64,000 bases of DNA from Azospirillum lipoferum (GCF_024170005.1 NZ_JALJXJ010000008.1:124001-188000), one strand, 5' to 3'; positions 36,869-46,071 are shown, counted from the first letter of the stretch. Program-made: numbers and translations. Notes: a model not told the origin generated them from the sequence alone.

Positions 36869-37582
36869 TTAATCCCGATGCAGGTCCTTGAAGAACGCAA
36901 CGGTGGTCGGAGCGTAAACATCGTTTATTCTGTATATTCCAAACTTGAACCAATTCTCTGTTCCCGGATAGCCATTTGGCCCGCTGTAATCCAAGAATGT
37001 CTTTCCATTCAGCCGCGCTTTCACGCTCCCGTTCTGAGTTTGACCCCACACTGTTGTAAATTCGAAGGAGTTCCATTTACCAAACTGAAAGTCTGCAACA
37101 TGTCCAAGAGCAACTTGCTTCGGCATACCCGCATCTTTCTCAACCAATATGACGGACACCCAGAGTTTTCCCTCTGAAAAATACAGAGCTGCCGTCGGCC
37201 ATCCCAATGTGTATTTCGAATCCCCTCCTTTCCCCTGATGCCACTGAGCAATAATGACTTGGCCTTTGACTCCGTTCGGGTTTCCATCGACCTCCGAGGG
37301 AATCAGAACATCAAATCTATATTTGTATTCGACACCATCGATATCAGGCATCCGGTTGAAGCTGATTTCCGAACGACTGCTATCCTTAAACCCGTCGTTC
37401 CATCTATCGCCGGGCCTGACTTCGAATCGAAGCGCTTTGGTGCCTTGGATGTCAGAAACTCCGAGGGAGTGCTCTGCCGCTACCTGCGTAACACCCGCTC
37501 CTACACCAGCTATGTAGGTGTTCGTTGCTGAACAAGCCGAAACCGCGATGGACAGGATTACGGGAAGCCATAAACGTTTCAT
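36869..37582 (-). CDS. secreted heparin-lyase-I-like lipoprotein
   Basis: A 237-residue exported protein. The N-terminus KRLWLPVILSIAVSACS ends in a lipobox-like A-C, suggesting a lipoprotein. The body resembles the polysaccharide-lyase family of heparin lyase I (jelly-roll): SEISFNRMPDIDGVEYKYRF, IIAQWHQGKGGDSKYT, WNSFEFTTVWGQTQNGSVKARLNGK. The likely role is cleavage or binding of acidic polysaccharide at the cell surface. The ATG at 37582 has agggagac upstream. It lies 11 bp downstream of the small secreted protein gene, so the two form an operon. Confidence 0.7.
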   Translation of the reverse strand: MKRLWLPVILSIAVSACSATNTYIAGVGAGVTQVAAEHSLGVSDIQGTKALRFEVRPGDRWNDGFKDSSRSEISFNRMPDIDGVEYKYRFDVLIPSEVDGNPNGVKGQVIIAQWHQGKGGDSKYTLGWPTAALYFSEGKLWVSVILVEKDAGMPKQVALGHVADFQFGKWNSFEFTTVWGQTQNGSVKARLNGKTFLDYSGPNGYPGTENWFKFGIYRINDVYAPTTVAFFKDLHRD

Positions 37583-37593
37583 GTCTCCCTCGC

Positions 37594-38019
37594 TCACTGG
37601 ATGCCTCGGCTGTTTCCTGGTTCGATCTCCATAGTCCAAATGCATCGCCCCCCGTCCCGAGGGTCACAAACCACATACTGGGTCGGCTTTATCTTGTAGA
37701 TCGTCATACATACCTCGCCACCTTGTGACGACGACTCACATCGACGGTTGTCTTTGATCGCGTACGGTCCTTCAAATCGACGCGCACCCATGGTGAACAC
37801 TCTTTTTCCATCAGGACGATAATACATCGGTATGGTTTGCCCAGAAGAAGATGTGTGGATCAACGTATTTCCAATAATAATTTCCTTAAGATTATCTCCA
37901 TTCAAAGGCGATAATCCACTCTTTAACAGTGAATCATTGGTTATATCCTGGCTATTTGCATTGAATGAGAAGCATGTAAACACAATTGCCATTAGCAGGA
38001 TGGGCTTTATATATGTCAT
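37594..38019 (-). CDS. small secreted protein of unknown function
   Basis: About 141 residues with a cleavable signal peptide (IKPILLMAIVFTCFSFNANSQ). The mature part has four Cys (RCESSSQGGEVC, VVCDPRDGGRC) that could form two disulfides. The start ATG at 38019 is preceded by GGGAG. It is first in an operon with the heparin-lyase-like gene and divergent from an XRE regulator. I do not recognise the family. AT-rich, island-type composition. Confidence 0.7.
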   Translation of the reverse strand: MTYIKPILLMAIVFTCFSFNANSQDITNDSLLKSGLSPLNGDNLKEIIIGNTLIHTSSSGQTIPMYYRPDGKRVFTMGARRFEGPYAIKDNRRCESSSQGGEVCMTIYKIKPTQYVVCDPRDGGRCIWTMEIEPGNSRGIQ

Positions 38020-38167
38020 TTTTCTTTCTCCCAATGGCTTAACCTAGGCATTGCCATCCTCGGATGGTGACAGCCCCCCTGACAAAAAGACATATACCAA
38101 AACCATATTTCGTTAAATCGGAAATACACGAAAAATCGCTCTATGGTCAGCGTTTGCTCCCGAAAGG

Positions 38168-38530
38168 ATGGTTCGGGTCATGACTGATGACCTGAAACGA
38201 ATTGTCGGGTTGAAGATTCGCGCAGAGCGCTTGGCTCGCGGAATGACTCAGGAACAGTTGTCAGAGCACATTAACCGAACAGTTGAAACGGTCTCGAACC
38301 TCGAACGTGGTAAAGCTTGGCCTGGGCTTGAAACTCTTCTACAAATCTGTAGCGTCCTCCATGTATCTTTCGCGCAATTATTTGATGAGGAAGGTGCTGT
38401 TCTACCTTCTCGTCGAAGAGTAGAGCTGATAGCACGCATGAAAGTTCTATTAAACAAACTAACAGATAATGACCTTGAAATCGCTGTCCGGCAAGTCGAA
38501 GCTCTTGCGAGTGGACGTCAACGCGATTAG
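38168..38530 (+). CDS. XRE-family helix-turn-helix regulator
   Basis: A 120-residue protein. The N-terminal HTH is LKIRAERLARGMTQEQLSEHINRTVETVSNLERGKAWPGLETL, and the C-terminal helical tail is of unknown function. It is divergent from the secreted-protein operon across 148 bp and may repress it. An ATG at 38180 is an alternative start. Confidence 0.88.
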   Translation: MVRVMTDDLKRIVGLKIRAERLARGMTQEQLSEHINRTVETVSNLERGKAWPGLETLLQICSVLHVSFAQLFDEEGAVLPSRRRVELIARMKVLLNKLTDNDLEIAVRQVEALASGRQRD

Positions 38531-38762
38531 GCCGCCTATGTTCCATAAATGGAAGTTAAGTCATCGGTATTTCAACGGAGAACTTGGCGAACGCCTCCTT
38601 AAATTATGCGGAAAGGCCTCGTCCGGTACAGAAATCTACGATAAGCGGTGTTTATCTTAGCAATAAGGCCACAATATAAAGGGTCTATACCTACTTTGCC
38701 TAAATTTCCAGCAGCCTGCTAACCAGCATCGCAGACGCGCTCTGCGGCCTTTTGCGCCTTCA

Positions 38763-39070
38763 CCGATCAGCTATCCAAGGACCGCAGCGGTCGGACTGAC
38801 AGCCCGACCTGTGATCTCGCGGTCGGCATCAGGGCGAGATCGTGGATCGTGCGGAACAGCAGGCGTCAAACCAGAAGGCGGAAACACCAGTAGATCGTCT
38901 GCCAAGGTGGGAAGTCCTTGGGTAGCATGCGCCGGTCGCAGCCTGTACGCGCCGGGTAGCGGATGGCGTTCAGAACCTCCCGCAGATCGACGCTGCGCTG
39001 CCGACCATGCTTGGCAAGGCGCGGCAGCAGCGGCTCGGTCAGGATCCACTCTGTGCCTGCCAAGTCCGCT
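38763..39070 (-). pseudogene. IS5-family transposase N-terminal remnant
   Basis: The frame 38866-39063 reads [41 protein letters not shown] and [11 protein letters not shown], the DUF4096-type N-terminus of IS5-family transposases. The next part (FRTIHDLALM, ITGRA) is in another frame and the rest is absent. The stretch 38531-38762 upstream shows no gene. Confidence 0.8.
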
Positions 39071-39226
39071 GAATATCGCTTTGACCGCCGTTCCTGCCGC
39101 GCCTGCTTCGCTCAATGAGCCTTCACCCACATCGCCTGTCTCACGCTTCCACACGCAAAACAGGTAATCTGCCGCTCTCAAACAAGCTTTCAACAGGCGG
39201 GAGGCCGTTCCATCGCAACTGTAATG

Positions 39227-40558
39227 CTAACCGCTGCCGTCACCACCGCCTCCGCCTCCGTCGCCTCCATGGCCTCCTGAGCCCTCGCTGCTATCACCTC
39301 CTGCATCAGAAGCGCCTCCGAAGTCTACGATAGCAGCAAGATCAAAATCGTGGAATCCACCGTCAATGTGTTCAGCAGCAGAGGATAGATGTATGGCGAT
39401 AATTGCATTCGCACTATCCACTATGTTAGGAGTGGCGTTCATCAGAGAGTTGTGCACCGTCCCGATACTGACATGCGTCGCGCCAGGTGTTTTTGTATAT
39501 GGAAGAAATTCAATGATAGACATGGCAATTCCGCTCACGAAATACCATACGGTCCTGAAAATCGCGTATCCGCCGAGCAATAAACATATAAATATGAAGG
39601 TGCCTACTCTCATGGACTCTTCAATCGTCCAACCATAGTAGTGAAAAATTATAGAAACTATTGTGGAAAAAAAGAAAAAGCCAAGTGGCAAAAAAAATGA
39701 AACAAATGCTTCTTTTAGGTGCAGTTTCATAGAGCGCTTCGCCAAGAAAGCGGATTTGCTTATTCCTTTCTTAGGCGGGAAAGAATTTAATGCACTCTGC
39801 ATCTCATTTAAGAATGTCTCATTAATACGCAGTTCAGAGCAAGCATCTTTGCTTCTCTTTCCATTAATTTCGGCAAAGAAACGTTGTTCAGCGCTGCTTG
39901 CACGTATGGATGCTTCTCGTACTCTTGCGATGAGTCCATTTGCAATCTGTTCAAGTTGTGCTCGGTAAAAAAATTCAAATGGTTTGAGCGTTGCCAACTC
40001 GCAAACAAGTGCATCTACATACCCGCGTTGGTCAGGCCCTTTAACTAAATGAGTCTTAGCTAGCGTTCTAAAAAGCAAATCCCTGCTAACTCCACATTTC
40101 TCAGCCATGATTGTAAATTGCTGTAGAAAGTACTCGCTAAGTTCAGACAGAGCAGCACAATTATGAAAACTACGGAAAAAATCGTTACATGACGGAGTGG
40201 AGCCCTTTAAGCGTTTCTTTTTTGACGAAAATTGAAGATCTGAAACAATATAGAAATAACGAATTCCGCCTGAAAGCTCCTCATGCGATAGACAAAAATT
40301 TCTCATCGTGTTAGTAATGGGATCATCATTTACTCTCCAGTAATCGTCTGATTCTTTAGTCTTGATCTCATATAAATCGAACCTTCTATCTGCCAAAACA
40401 GCCTCAATGTCACTTCTTCCCTCACATCGCAAAGCAACATAGTCTGAGTCCCCACGAACCGCATAGATGATAAGTGCAGCACCATAAGCATATTGATATT
40501 CATACCGTCTGCTTGTTGCAGAACCTACGTCACCAGGAGAAGTTTCCGTTTTCGGCAT
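39227..40558 (-). CDS. DUF4297/Cap4-type nuclease with transmembrane segments
   Basis: A 443-residue protein. The N-terminal RYEYQYAYGAALIIYAV, RCEGRSDIEA (E46, D50) and FDLYEIKTK (E64-x-K66) fit the PD-(D/E)xK nuclease fold of DUF4297/Cap4-like defence effectors. A helical middle follows. Two hydrophobic segments (about 284-306 and 318-352) then anchor it in the membrane, and the C-terminus is an Asp/Gly-rich tail (last about 25 residues). The gene is strongly AT-rich apart from the tail codons and stands alone between insertion-sequence remnants. A role as a single-gene phage-defence effector is inferred, not shown. Confidence 0.7.
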   Translation of the reverse strand: MPKTETSPGDVGSATSRRYEYQYAYGAALIIYAVRGDSDYVALRCEGRSDIEAVLADRRFDLYEIKTKESDDYWRVNDDPITNTMRNFCLSHEELSGGIRYFYIVSDLQFSSKKKRLKGSTPSCNDFFRSFHNCAALSELSEYFLQQFTIMAEKCGVSRDLLFRTLAKTHLVKGPDQRGYVDALVCELATLKPFEFFYRAQLEQIANGLIARVREASIRASSAEQRFFAEINGKRSKDACSELRINETFLNEMQSALNSFPPKKGISKSAFLAKRSMKLHLKEAFVSFFLPLGFFFFSTIVSIIFHYYGWTIEESMRVGTFIFICLLLGGYAIFRTVWYFVSGIAMSIIEFLPYTKTPGATHVSIGTVHNSLMNATPNIVDSANAIIAIHLSSAAEHIDGGFHDFDLAAIVDFGGASDAGGDSSEGSGGHGGDGGGGGGDGSG

Positions 40559-40846
40559 GAGCCCCTGCTGATATCCAAATTTAGCTGATATGTAATGTGA
40601 CGACTTAACCTAAGGGAAATATAGCAGAACCCGTAGACGCGAGTTAGGAAGCATAGCTACATAAAGCAGTTAATGGAACTGCAGTTTCATCAGCATGCCG
40701 CATGTCAATTTAGGGGGGCGGTTCTAACCCCAATACCGTGTCGTTAAGGTGCGCCGACACAACATGCGGTGCATAAAGTTAGGAGTTCATACTGGATCAT
40801 GGGCGACGATCTCAACGTGACCAGCTTAACGGCACGGTATTGGTTC
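40559..40846. other. non-coding region between nuclease gene and IS1380 copy
   Basis: A 288-bp gap. It holds the upstream region of the nuclease gene (AT-rich) and a short inverted-repeat element described separately. No gene is supported. Confidence 0.4.
40731..40842. repeat. short inverted-repeat element abutting the IS1380 end
   Basis: CAATACCGTGTCGTTAAG (40731-40748) and CTTAACGGCACGGTATTG (40825-40842) are inverted with one mismatch in 18. The element is about 112-130 bp and non-coding. It is either a small transposon derivative or two ends of a collapsed insertion sequence. Confidence 0.55.
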
Positions 40847-42140
40847 TAACCCGGATAATTAACCGGAGCTGAGGCGGTAGGCGCGAGGCTAATCAATTGA
40901 ATTCGTGTATGATTCTTATGCTGAAACATTCTCACCATGGATCAACGAAGTTCACGCCCGCCATGGCTGAGAGTACCGGGGTTCTGCCCGGCTTGTCACC
41001 GGTTGCCCGCATGCCGTTTCACGCCGCCTTCAATGGCGGCCGCCTCACCTCTGACACCGGCGACCTGCTGTTGGCCGAGATTGATCGGCGTCTGGGTGTC
41101 TGCGAGCGTTTGGCGCGCAGCATCGAGGACCCGCGCGCTCCCGAGCTCGTCCAGCACACGCTGGCGGAGATGATTCGCTTCCACGCCCTGCTGATCGCCG
41201 CCGGCTACCCGGATGCCAATGACTGCGACGCCCTGCGCAGCGATCCCGCCTTCAAGATGGCGGTGGGTTGACTTCTCGAGAGCGGAGGCGACCTTTGCTC
41301 GCAGCCGACCGTCAGTTGCCTGGAGAACCTACCCGGCCCGGTGGCGCTCAAGCGCAGGTTGGTGGCCATGGTGGACGTGTTCTGAGACAGCTTCGCCACG
41401 GTGCCGCAGCTCATCGTGCTGGACATCGACGACACCGAGGATCGCATCTACGGCACCCAGCAGCTCTCGCTGTTCCACGCCCGCAATGACGGGCGCTGCT
41501 TCCTGCCGATGCACATCTACGAGGCGACCACTGGGAAGCCGGTCGCCGTCATCCCGCGCCCCGGCAAGACGCCGGATGGCGCCGAGGTGGCGCTGGTGCT
41601 GCGCCACGTCGTACACGCCCTCCGCGCCCGCTGGCCGCGCGTCGATATCCTGGTGCGCGGCGACAGCCATTACGGCCGCCAACAAGCCATGAGCTGGTGC
41701 GAACGAAATCGCGTCGGCTACGTCTTCGGCTTGGGCGGCAACACCGTCCTGCTTGGGCGCGTCACTGATCGGGCCGAAGACGCGGCGATGGGCCGGCTTG
41801 CCGGCGAGGCGGACAAGGTTCGGCGCTTCGGCGAGTTCCGCTACGCCGCCCGCACCTGGAAGGTCGAGCGCCGGGTCATCGTCAGGGTCGAAGCGTCGAC
41901 CCATGTCACCGACACCAGGCTCATCGTGACCAACCTGACCGGCATGGCCCTTCCCCTACCAGAAAGCCTCGCTATGCTGGTCGCCCGCACCGTCAAGCTG
42001 CCGCCGTGACTGTCGGGGCGACGTGCCTCCGAACGAACCTGTCCCGGCAACCCTCCAGCCCCACCATGCCGCGCCGTTGGCGCGACCCATCAGCGCCTTC
42101 GAGCTGCTGTTCGAAAACACTGATGTATGATCCGGGCTAA
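40847..42140 (+). mobile_element. IS1380-family insertion sequence, defective
   Basis: About 1.3 kb. The termini TAACCCGGAT (40847) and ATCCGGGCTAA (42130-42140) are inverted. The transposase inside has internal stops and its C-terminal part is missing, so the element is inactive. The right part (42010-42140) is non-coding and appears to carry the natural IS end. Confidence 0.75.
40963..42009 (+). pseudogene. IS1380-family transposase, with internal stops
   Basis: The N-terminal part VARMPFHAAFNGGRLTSDTGD and the DDE-region segments LIVLDIDDTEDRIYG, DILVRGDSHYGR and VGYVFGLGGN identify the IS1380 family. In one frame the coding is interrupted by TGA near 41269 and another TGA near 41382. The last third of the protein is missing. 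Confidence 0.88.
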
Positions 42141-42260
42141 CAGTTGGTGTTGCTGCACCTATTTGATCGAACTGTTCATATCCTTGGAACGGGTGTTCCG
42201 GCGATATGTACAGATCGCGAACATCCGCTTACCATCCCGCCGGTGGTTGGGGAGGGGAGC

Positions 42261-42935
42261 ATGGTCCGATACGTAGGCTACCTGCGGGTTTCGACGCAGC
42301 GTCAGGGAACGTCGGGGCTCGGCCTTGAGGCGCAACAGTCGGCTCTGATCGCTCATGCATCCCGGAGTGCCGGCCATATAATCGAGACCTTTGTCGAGAT
42401 CGAGTCAGGACGCCGGTCGGATCGCCCGCAGCTTCAGGCAGCACTTCACCTCTGCAAGCTTACTGGCGCGACATTGCTCATTGCCAAATTGGATCGGCTC
42501 GCGCGCAGTGTCGCTTTCATCGCCAATCTGATGGAGAGCAGCGTCGAGTTTGTCGCTGCGGATATGCCATACGCAAACAAACTGACGGTTCATATCCTCG
42601 CTGCCATGGCGGAGTACGAACGGGAAGCGATTAGCGAGAGAACGCGAAGCGCTTTGAGGGCGGCAAAGGAGAGGGGGGTAAAGCTTGGTGGGCCAAACAA
42701 GGGGGCGAACCTGCGAAATTGCGCTCCGTCGCTCGGCGGACAGAGGTCAAAAGAAAAGGCGGATCAGATGGCACGTAGTCTATTACCAATCATTGAAGAA
42801 GCTAGACGGTCCGGAAAATCATCTTTGAGGGAGATTGCTGAATTTCTAAATGAGCGGGGTATTCTATCTTCGCGCGGTGGGAGGTGGTGGCCTTCGCAAA
42901 TCCGAAACATCTTTAGGAGAGTAGGTGTGGATTGA
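42261..42935 (+). CDS. serine recombinase (resolvase/invertase family)
   Basis: A 224-residue site-specific recombinase. The catalytic Ser lies in YLRVSTQRQGTSGLGLEAQQ, with the conserved IAKLDRLARSVAFIANLM and the helix AEYEREAISERTRSALRAAKERG. The C-terminal HTH region is SLREIAEFLNERGI followed by RGGRWWPSQIRNIFRR. The ATG at 42261 follows ggggagggg. It lies just right of the IS1380 copy and may be an island-encoded resolvase or a remnant of another transposon. No inverted invertible segment is evident nearby. Confidence 0.92.
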   Translation: MVRYVGYLRVSTQRQGTSGLGLEAQQSALIAHASRSAGHIIETFVEIESGRRSDRPQLQAALHLCKLTGATLLIAKLDRLARSVAFIANLMESSVEFVAADMPYANKLTVHILAAMAEYEREAISERTRSALRAAKERGVKLGGPNKGANLRNCAPSLGGQRSKEKADQMARSLLPIIEEARRSGKSSLREIAEFLNERGILSSRGGRWWPSQIRNIFRRVGVD

Positions 42936-43159
42936 AGTTAAGTGGCTAAGTCAAAGTCATGCATATTTATCGCATCAGGCAAAATCGGGGTGCATATATA
43001 AAGTGATGCATTGAATAACTGGTAATGAAAACGCATATATTACGAATACTCGCCAATGCAATCGAATACAAAATAGATAAAATTTGATCTTCAGCGGTTT
43101 TTATCTGAATTATCGGGAGCCAACGCTTGGTTGGTGGCAGCTATTATAAGGGTGACGAA

Positions 43160-43783
43160 ATGACCGGTATTGGTAATCATCAGGATGAACGCGGTGTTCT
43201 GAGCATTGATGGTCAAGGAACTGTTGTGCGACCCCGTGGTGGGTTTGATATTCCTTGCTATCTCAACGAAGGGGAGCCGGAACTTCCAACCATTTCTCTG
43301 AACCTGCGAGTTACGGAGGATGGCGCGATTGAAGTGGACGACTACTTGGTTGAAGCATACGGCTACCTTAATAAGCCGCGTAAAGACTCCGTACCAGCAA
43401 TTCTACATGGCAGTATCGAGCTGGAGCGTATCGAATTGGTGCCGCAACATGAGCAGGCGATGTGGAATACAACCGCCAAGGTGCAATGCCAAGATGGCTC
43501 TTTCAGTGATGCTCCGCTGGTTGCGACTACCCTGACTTTTCCGGCGGTGATAGACAAAACCCAAATGTATATTTCTGGTGTTTCCATCGAAGCTACCCTT
43601 GGATCGGACGGGGAAATCGAAATGCCCGACGCGGATCTCATCCACCTGGGTTATGGAGGGGTGGAGCACGTTCGGCGGCCGGGTGATCGGCTCGTAAGCG
43701 TTGAGGCAACCCTGATCATTCATCGCGTGAGCTTCGGCTATCAGGATCAGGAAGGCGCTCCAGGAGTTCCGACAGCGCGGTGA
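43160..43783 (+). CDS. hypothetical protein, 207 residues
   Basis: Not recognised. About 207 residues from the ATG at 43160 (a TTG at 43127 is possible). It is acidic and strand-rich by sequence (VVRPRGGFDIPCYLNEG, TISLNLRVTEDGAIEVDDYLVEAYGYLN) and has no signal peptide, membrane helix or catalytic motif. It is followed by a strong terminator, so it is a complete transcription unit. The 224-bp AT-rich gap upstream (42936-43159) holds no other gene and presumably its promoter. Confidence 0.7.
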   Translation: MTGIGNHQDERGVLSIDGQGTVVRPRGGFDIPCYLNEGEPELPTISLNLRVTEDGAIEVDDYLVEAYGYLNKPRKDSVPAILHGSIELERIELVPQHEQAMWNTTAKVQCQDGSFSDAPLVATTLTFPAVIDKTQMYISGVSIEATLGSDGEIEMPDADLIHLGYGGVEHVRRPGDRLVSVEATLIIHRVSFGYQDQEGAPGVPTAR

Positions 43784-43822
43784 ACCGCCAAGCTCTACTT
43801 GTAAGTGGCCGATTGAACTGAA

Positions 43823-43853
43823 ACGGGCGGGGGTGACCCCGCCCGTGTTTTTG
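43823..43853 (+). terminator. strong rho-independent terminator
   Basis: A perfect 10-bp stem acgggcgggg / ccccgcccgt with a GTGA loop, followed by GTTTTTG, about 40 bp after the hypothetical gene. Confidence 0.85.
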
Positions 43854-43974
43854 TTATGGCTCCAGTCCCGTCTCATTCGTCCCTGCACTGCGCGGTGGTG
43901 AGCGGCATTTGAAGGGAGACGAACTGCCTTCCAGAAGTGACTGATTTATGGCGCTACGCAACGCGAAGCGCTTG

Positions 43975-44235
43975 TCAGACAGCGTTCTCCTCTTCATCGG
44001 GCGGCGGGGTGCTGGTCCTGAGATTGATGTTAATGTCTTCAAGGTATTGACTGGTGCTGCTGTAGGTATTTGATGTGACAAAGGACAGGATATCTTTCTT
44101 TCGATAGAGAACGCGCCGTCCAATCTTCATGAACTTTGGACCCCTTCCTTTGCATCGCCATTGGCGAAGAGTCCACGCGGAGAGGCGAAGCTGCTCGGCA
44201 GCTTCTTCATCGGTGAAGTAAATATCATCGATCAT
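43975..44235 (-). CDS. AlpA/MerR-like helix-turn-helix protein (excisionase-type)
   Basis: An 86-residue protein with an HTH_17-type winged helix (YFTDEEAAEQLRLSAWTLRQWRCKGRGPKF, IGRRVLYRKKDILSFV). Small proteins of this kind next to tyrosine integrases act as excisionases or activators of prophage and island excision. It lies upstream in the reverse operon order, nearest to the island's internal cargo, with the integrase on the same strand to its right. Confidence 0.85.
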   Translation of the reverse strand: MIDDIYFTDEEAAEQLRLSAWTLRQWRCKGRGPKFMKIGRRVLYRKKDILSFVTSNTYSSTSQYLEDININLRTSTPPPDEEENAV

Positions 44236-44316
44236 GGAGTTGCCCTCGTACCGTTGCTTGGTTCGAGGAGCATCCCATTGTCCGAAGCGATTTTCCGGAT
44301 TAACGGATAAAGGGGT

Positions 44317-44865
44317 TTATCCGCCGTTCGCCAAGCGTTCCCTGATCCTTTGCGGTGCAGCAAGATTCAGCTTTTTGCGCATGGCGTCGTCGGAGGGAGC
44401 GTTGTCTCCCATGGTATCGGTTGTCCATTGATACAGGTGATTGCGCAACGTCCGAAGAGTACGGCGATCACCGTTTGCCGGGTCGATAAGCCATCGTACA
44501 GCTTCAGCCCACCAAGCGTCCCAATCATATAGTCTGGGGCGCCCGCCGAGTCGGCCACCTTCTGCCGGCTGCAGGTCCGCCAGCCACTTTCTGAATTCGT
44601 GATCGTACAGCATCGGCTGAACGAGTTCGCCGCCCCAATCGTAGGCCTCGCGAATCGGGTCCATCTTGGCCATGGTCCAGAACGTCCCGTCGAGCGGGAT
44701 CGTCCTTGGTGTATTCTCGTTTTCATCTGGCGCAACAATGCCGAACGCACGGATGGTCAGCTTCGTGCATTCAGAGCAGAGTTGCATCTTCGCTTCCCAT
44801 ATCTCCCAGTCCATTCGCGCGACGGTCAGGTCCACCGCCTCGAAGAGCGATACGAAAGCGGCCAT
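44317..44865 (-). CDS. island-associated hypothetical protein, 182 residues
   Basis: Not recognised. It is Trp- and Arg-rich, ending in a basic helical part (LRTLRNHLYQWTTDTMGDNAPS, MRKKLNLAAPQRIRERLANGG) that could bind DNA. It overlaps the integrase 3' end by 95 bp if the first ATG is used. In-frame ATGs at 44814 or 44787 would reduce the overlap. Its position between the integrase and the AlpA-like gene suggests a role in island maintenance. Confidence 0.7.
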   Translation of the reverse strand: MAAFVSLFEAVDLTVARMDWEIWEAKMQLCSECTKLTIRAFGIVAPDENENTPRTIPLDGTFWTMAKMDPIREAYDWGGELVQPMLYDHEFRKWLADLQPAEGGRLGGRPRLYDWDAWWAEAVRWLIDPANGDRRTLRTLRNHLYQWTTDTMGDNAPSDDAMRKKLNLAAPQRIRERLANGG

Positions 44866-46021
44866 GTTTCCTCACGGGTTTCTGAAGCAGCGCGTCCAGA
44901 AGGCCAGCTACCCGATCAGCTTCGGCTTGCAGGGGATTGTGCGCAAGGTGTGCGTACCTTTGAGTCGTCCCAGCCTGTCGATGCCCGAGCAACTTTCCAA
45001 TGATCGGTAGGCTAGCGCCGGTTGAAACCGCTGTCGACGCAAATGTATGTCGGAGGTCGTGAAGCCGCACTCCATCAAGATCGGCATCCTTGCGAATCTC
45101 TGCCCACTGGTATTTCGGCTCCTTCATGCATGTTCCCTCCTTTCGGCCCGGAATGACGTACGGATTGCCATCGACTCGGGGAATTTGGGTAAGAAGCTTA
45201 ATAGCAGGAGTTGGTAGTATGAGAAGTTTCTTACCTGTCTTGCTATCTGGCAGATGTGCCCGGCCGTAGTCATCGAGATATTCCCATTTCAGAGTCATAA
45301 TCTCATTGCGTCGCGCACCAGTTAGCAAGAGGAGGCGGACAAGCCAGCATACGTAAGGATAACGCTGTTGAAACTTGTCCAATGATTCTGCTAAGCGCCC
45401 CAACTCATCCTTATCTAGGTATCTTTCTCTGGCATGCTCTCTGAATTTTTGAATTCCCTTAGATGGATTGGATCCCGGCTGGCGTAGGTCCCATAGTTCT
45501 GCCATAGTAAACATATGACTTACCAGAGATATAGTCCGGTTAGCGCAGATGGGGGTTTTGCTGAGACTGTGATGAAGCTTGGCGATGTCGGCGCGAGTGA
45601 CGTCCTTGACCTTCATTTTCCCAATGGCTGGTTTAATCTTTGTGCGTACGGTATCGCGATCGCCTTGAGCGCTGCGGGGCTTCTTTTTTACCTCCGAGTG
45701 TTCAAGGAGGTACCGGTCACACAGTTCCGAAACGGTCGCGGCCCCTACGTTCGCTTGCCGTTCAGCCATGGGATCGAAGCCATCGCGCGCTCGGATGTAG
45801 AGACTGCGCGCTTTGTCCCTTGCTTGGTCGCAGGTGATGATTCCGTGGCGCCCAATGGTTGGCTTTCGCTGTGCGCCATCGCGCACCTTCAGCTTGATGA
45901 AGTACGTCCGATTTCCGGTGGCATCAACGCGCAATCCAAAGCCAGGGATATCGGTATCGAAGTAGGTTCCAGCCGCTGCGGTTTCGACCGCACGCTTAGT
46001 GAGTTTCATGACAGCCATCAT
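44771..46021 (-). CDS. tyrosine-type site-specific integrase of the island
   Basis: A 416-residue phage/island integrase. The N-terminal DUF4102-like arm-binding domain reads KLTKRAVETAAAGTYFDTDIPGFGLRV. The core-binding and catalytic domains carry Arg in LLTGARRNEIMTLKW, H-x-x-R in RLHDLRHTFA, the second His in LGHRQAG, and the nucleophile Tyr in TTQRYAHL. It starts 184 bp from attR and is the enzyme expected to recombine the tRNA-Arg repeats. The last about 30 residues are unusually Gly/Arg-rich. ATGs at 46018 and 46009 are alternative starts. Confidence 0.95.
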   Translation of the reverse strand: MMAVMKLTKRAVETAAAGTYFDTDIPGFGLRVDATGNRTYFIKLKVRDGAQRKPTIGRHGIITCDQARDKARSLYIRARDGFDPMAERQANVGAATVSELCDRYLLEHSEVKKKPRSAQGDRDTVRTKIKPAIGKMKVKDVTRADIAKLHHSLSKTPICANRTISLVSHMFTMAELWDLRQPGSNPSKGIQKFREHARERYLDKDELGRLAESLDKFQQRYPYVCWLVRLLLLTGARRNEIMTLKWEYLDDYGRAHLPDSKTGKKLLILPTPAIKLLTQIPRVDGNPYVIPGRKEGTCMKEPKYQWAEIRKDADLDGVRLHDLRHTFASTAVSTGASLPIIGKLLGHRQAGTTQRYAHLAHNPLQAEADRVAGLLDALLQKPVRKHGRFRIALRGGGPDRRANGLGDMGSEDATLL

Positions 46022-46071
46022 AGCCCCCGGAGAGAACGTGTTGGCTGCGATGGTACAATCAAATGAGGTTT

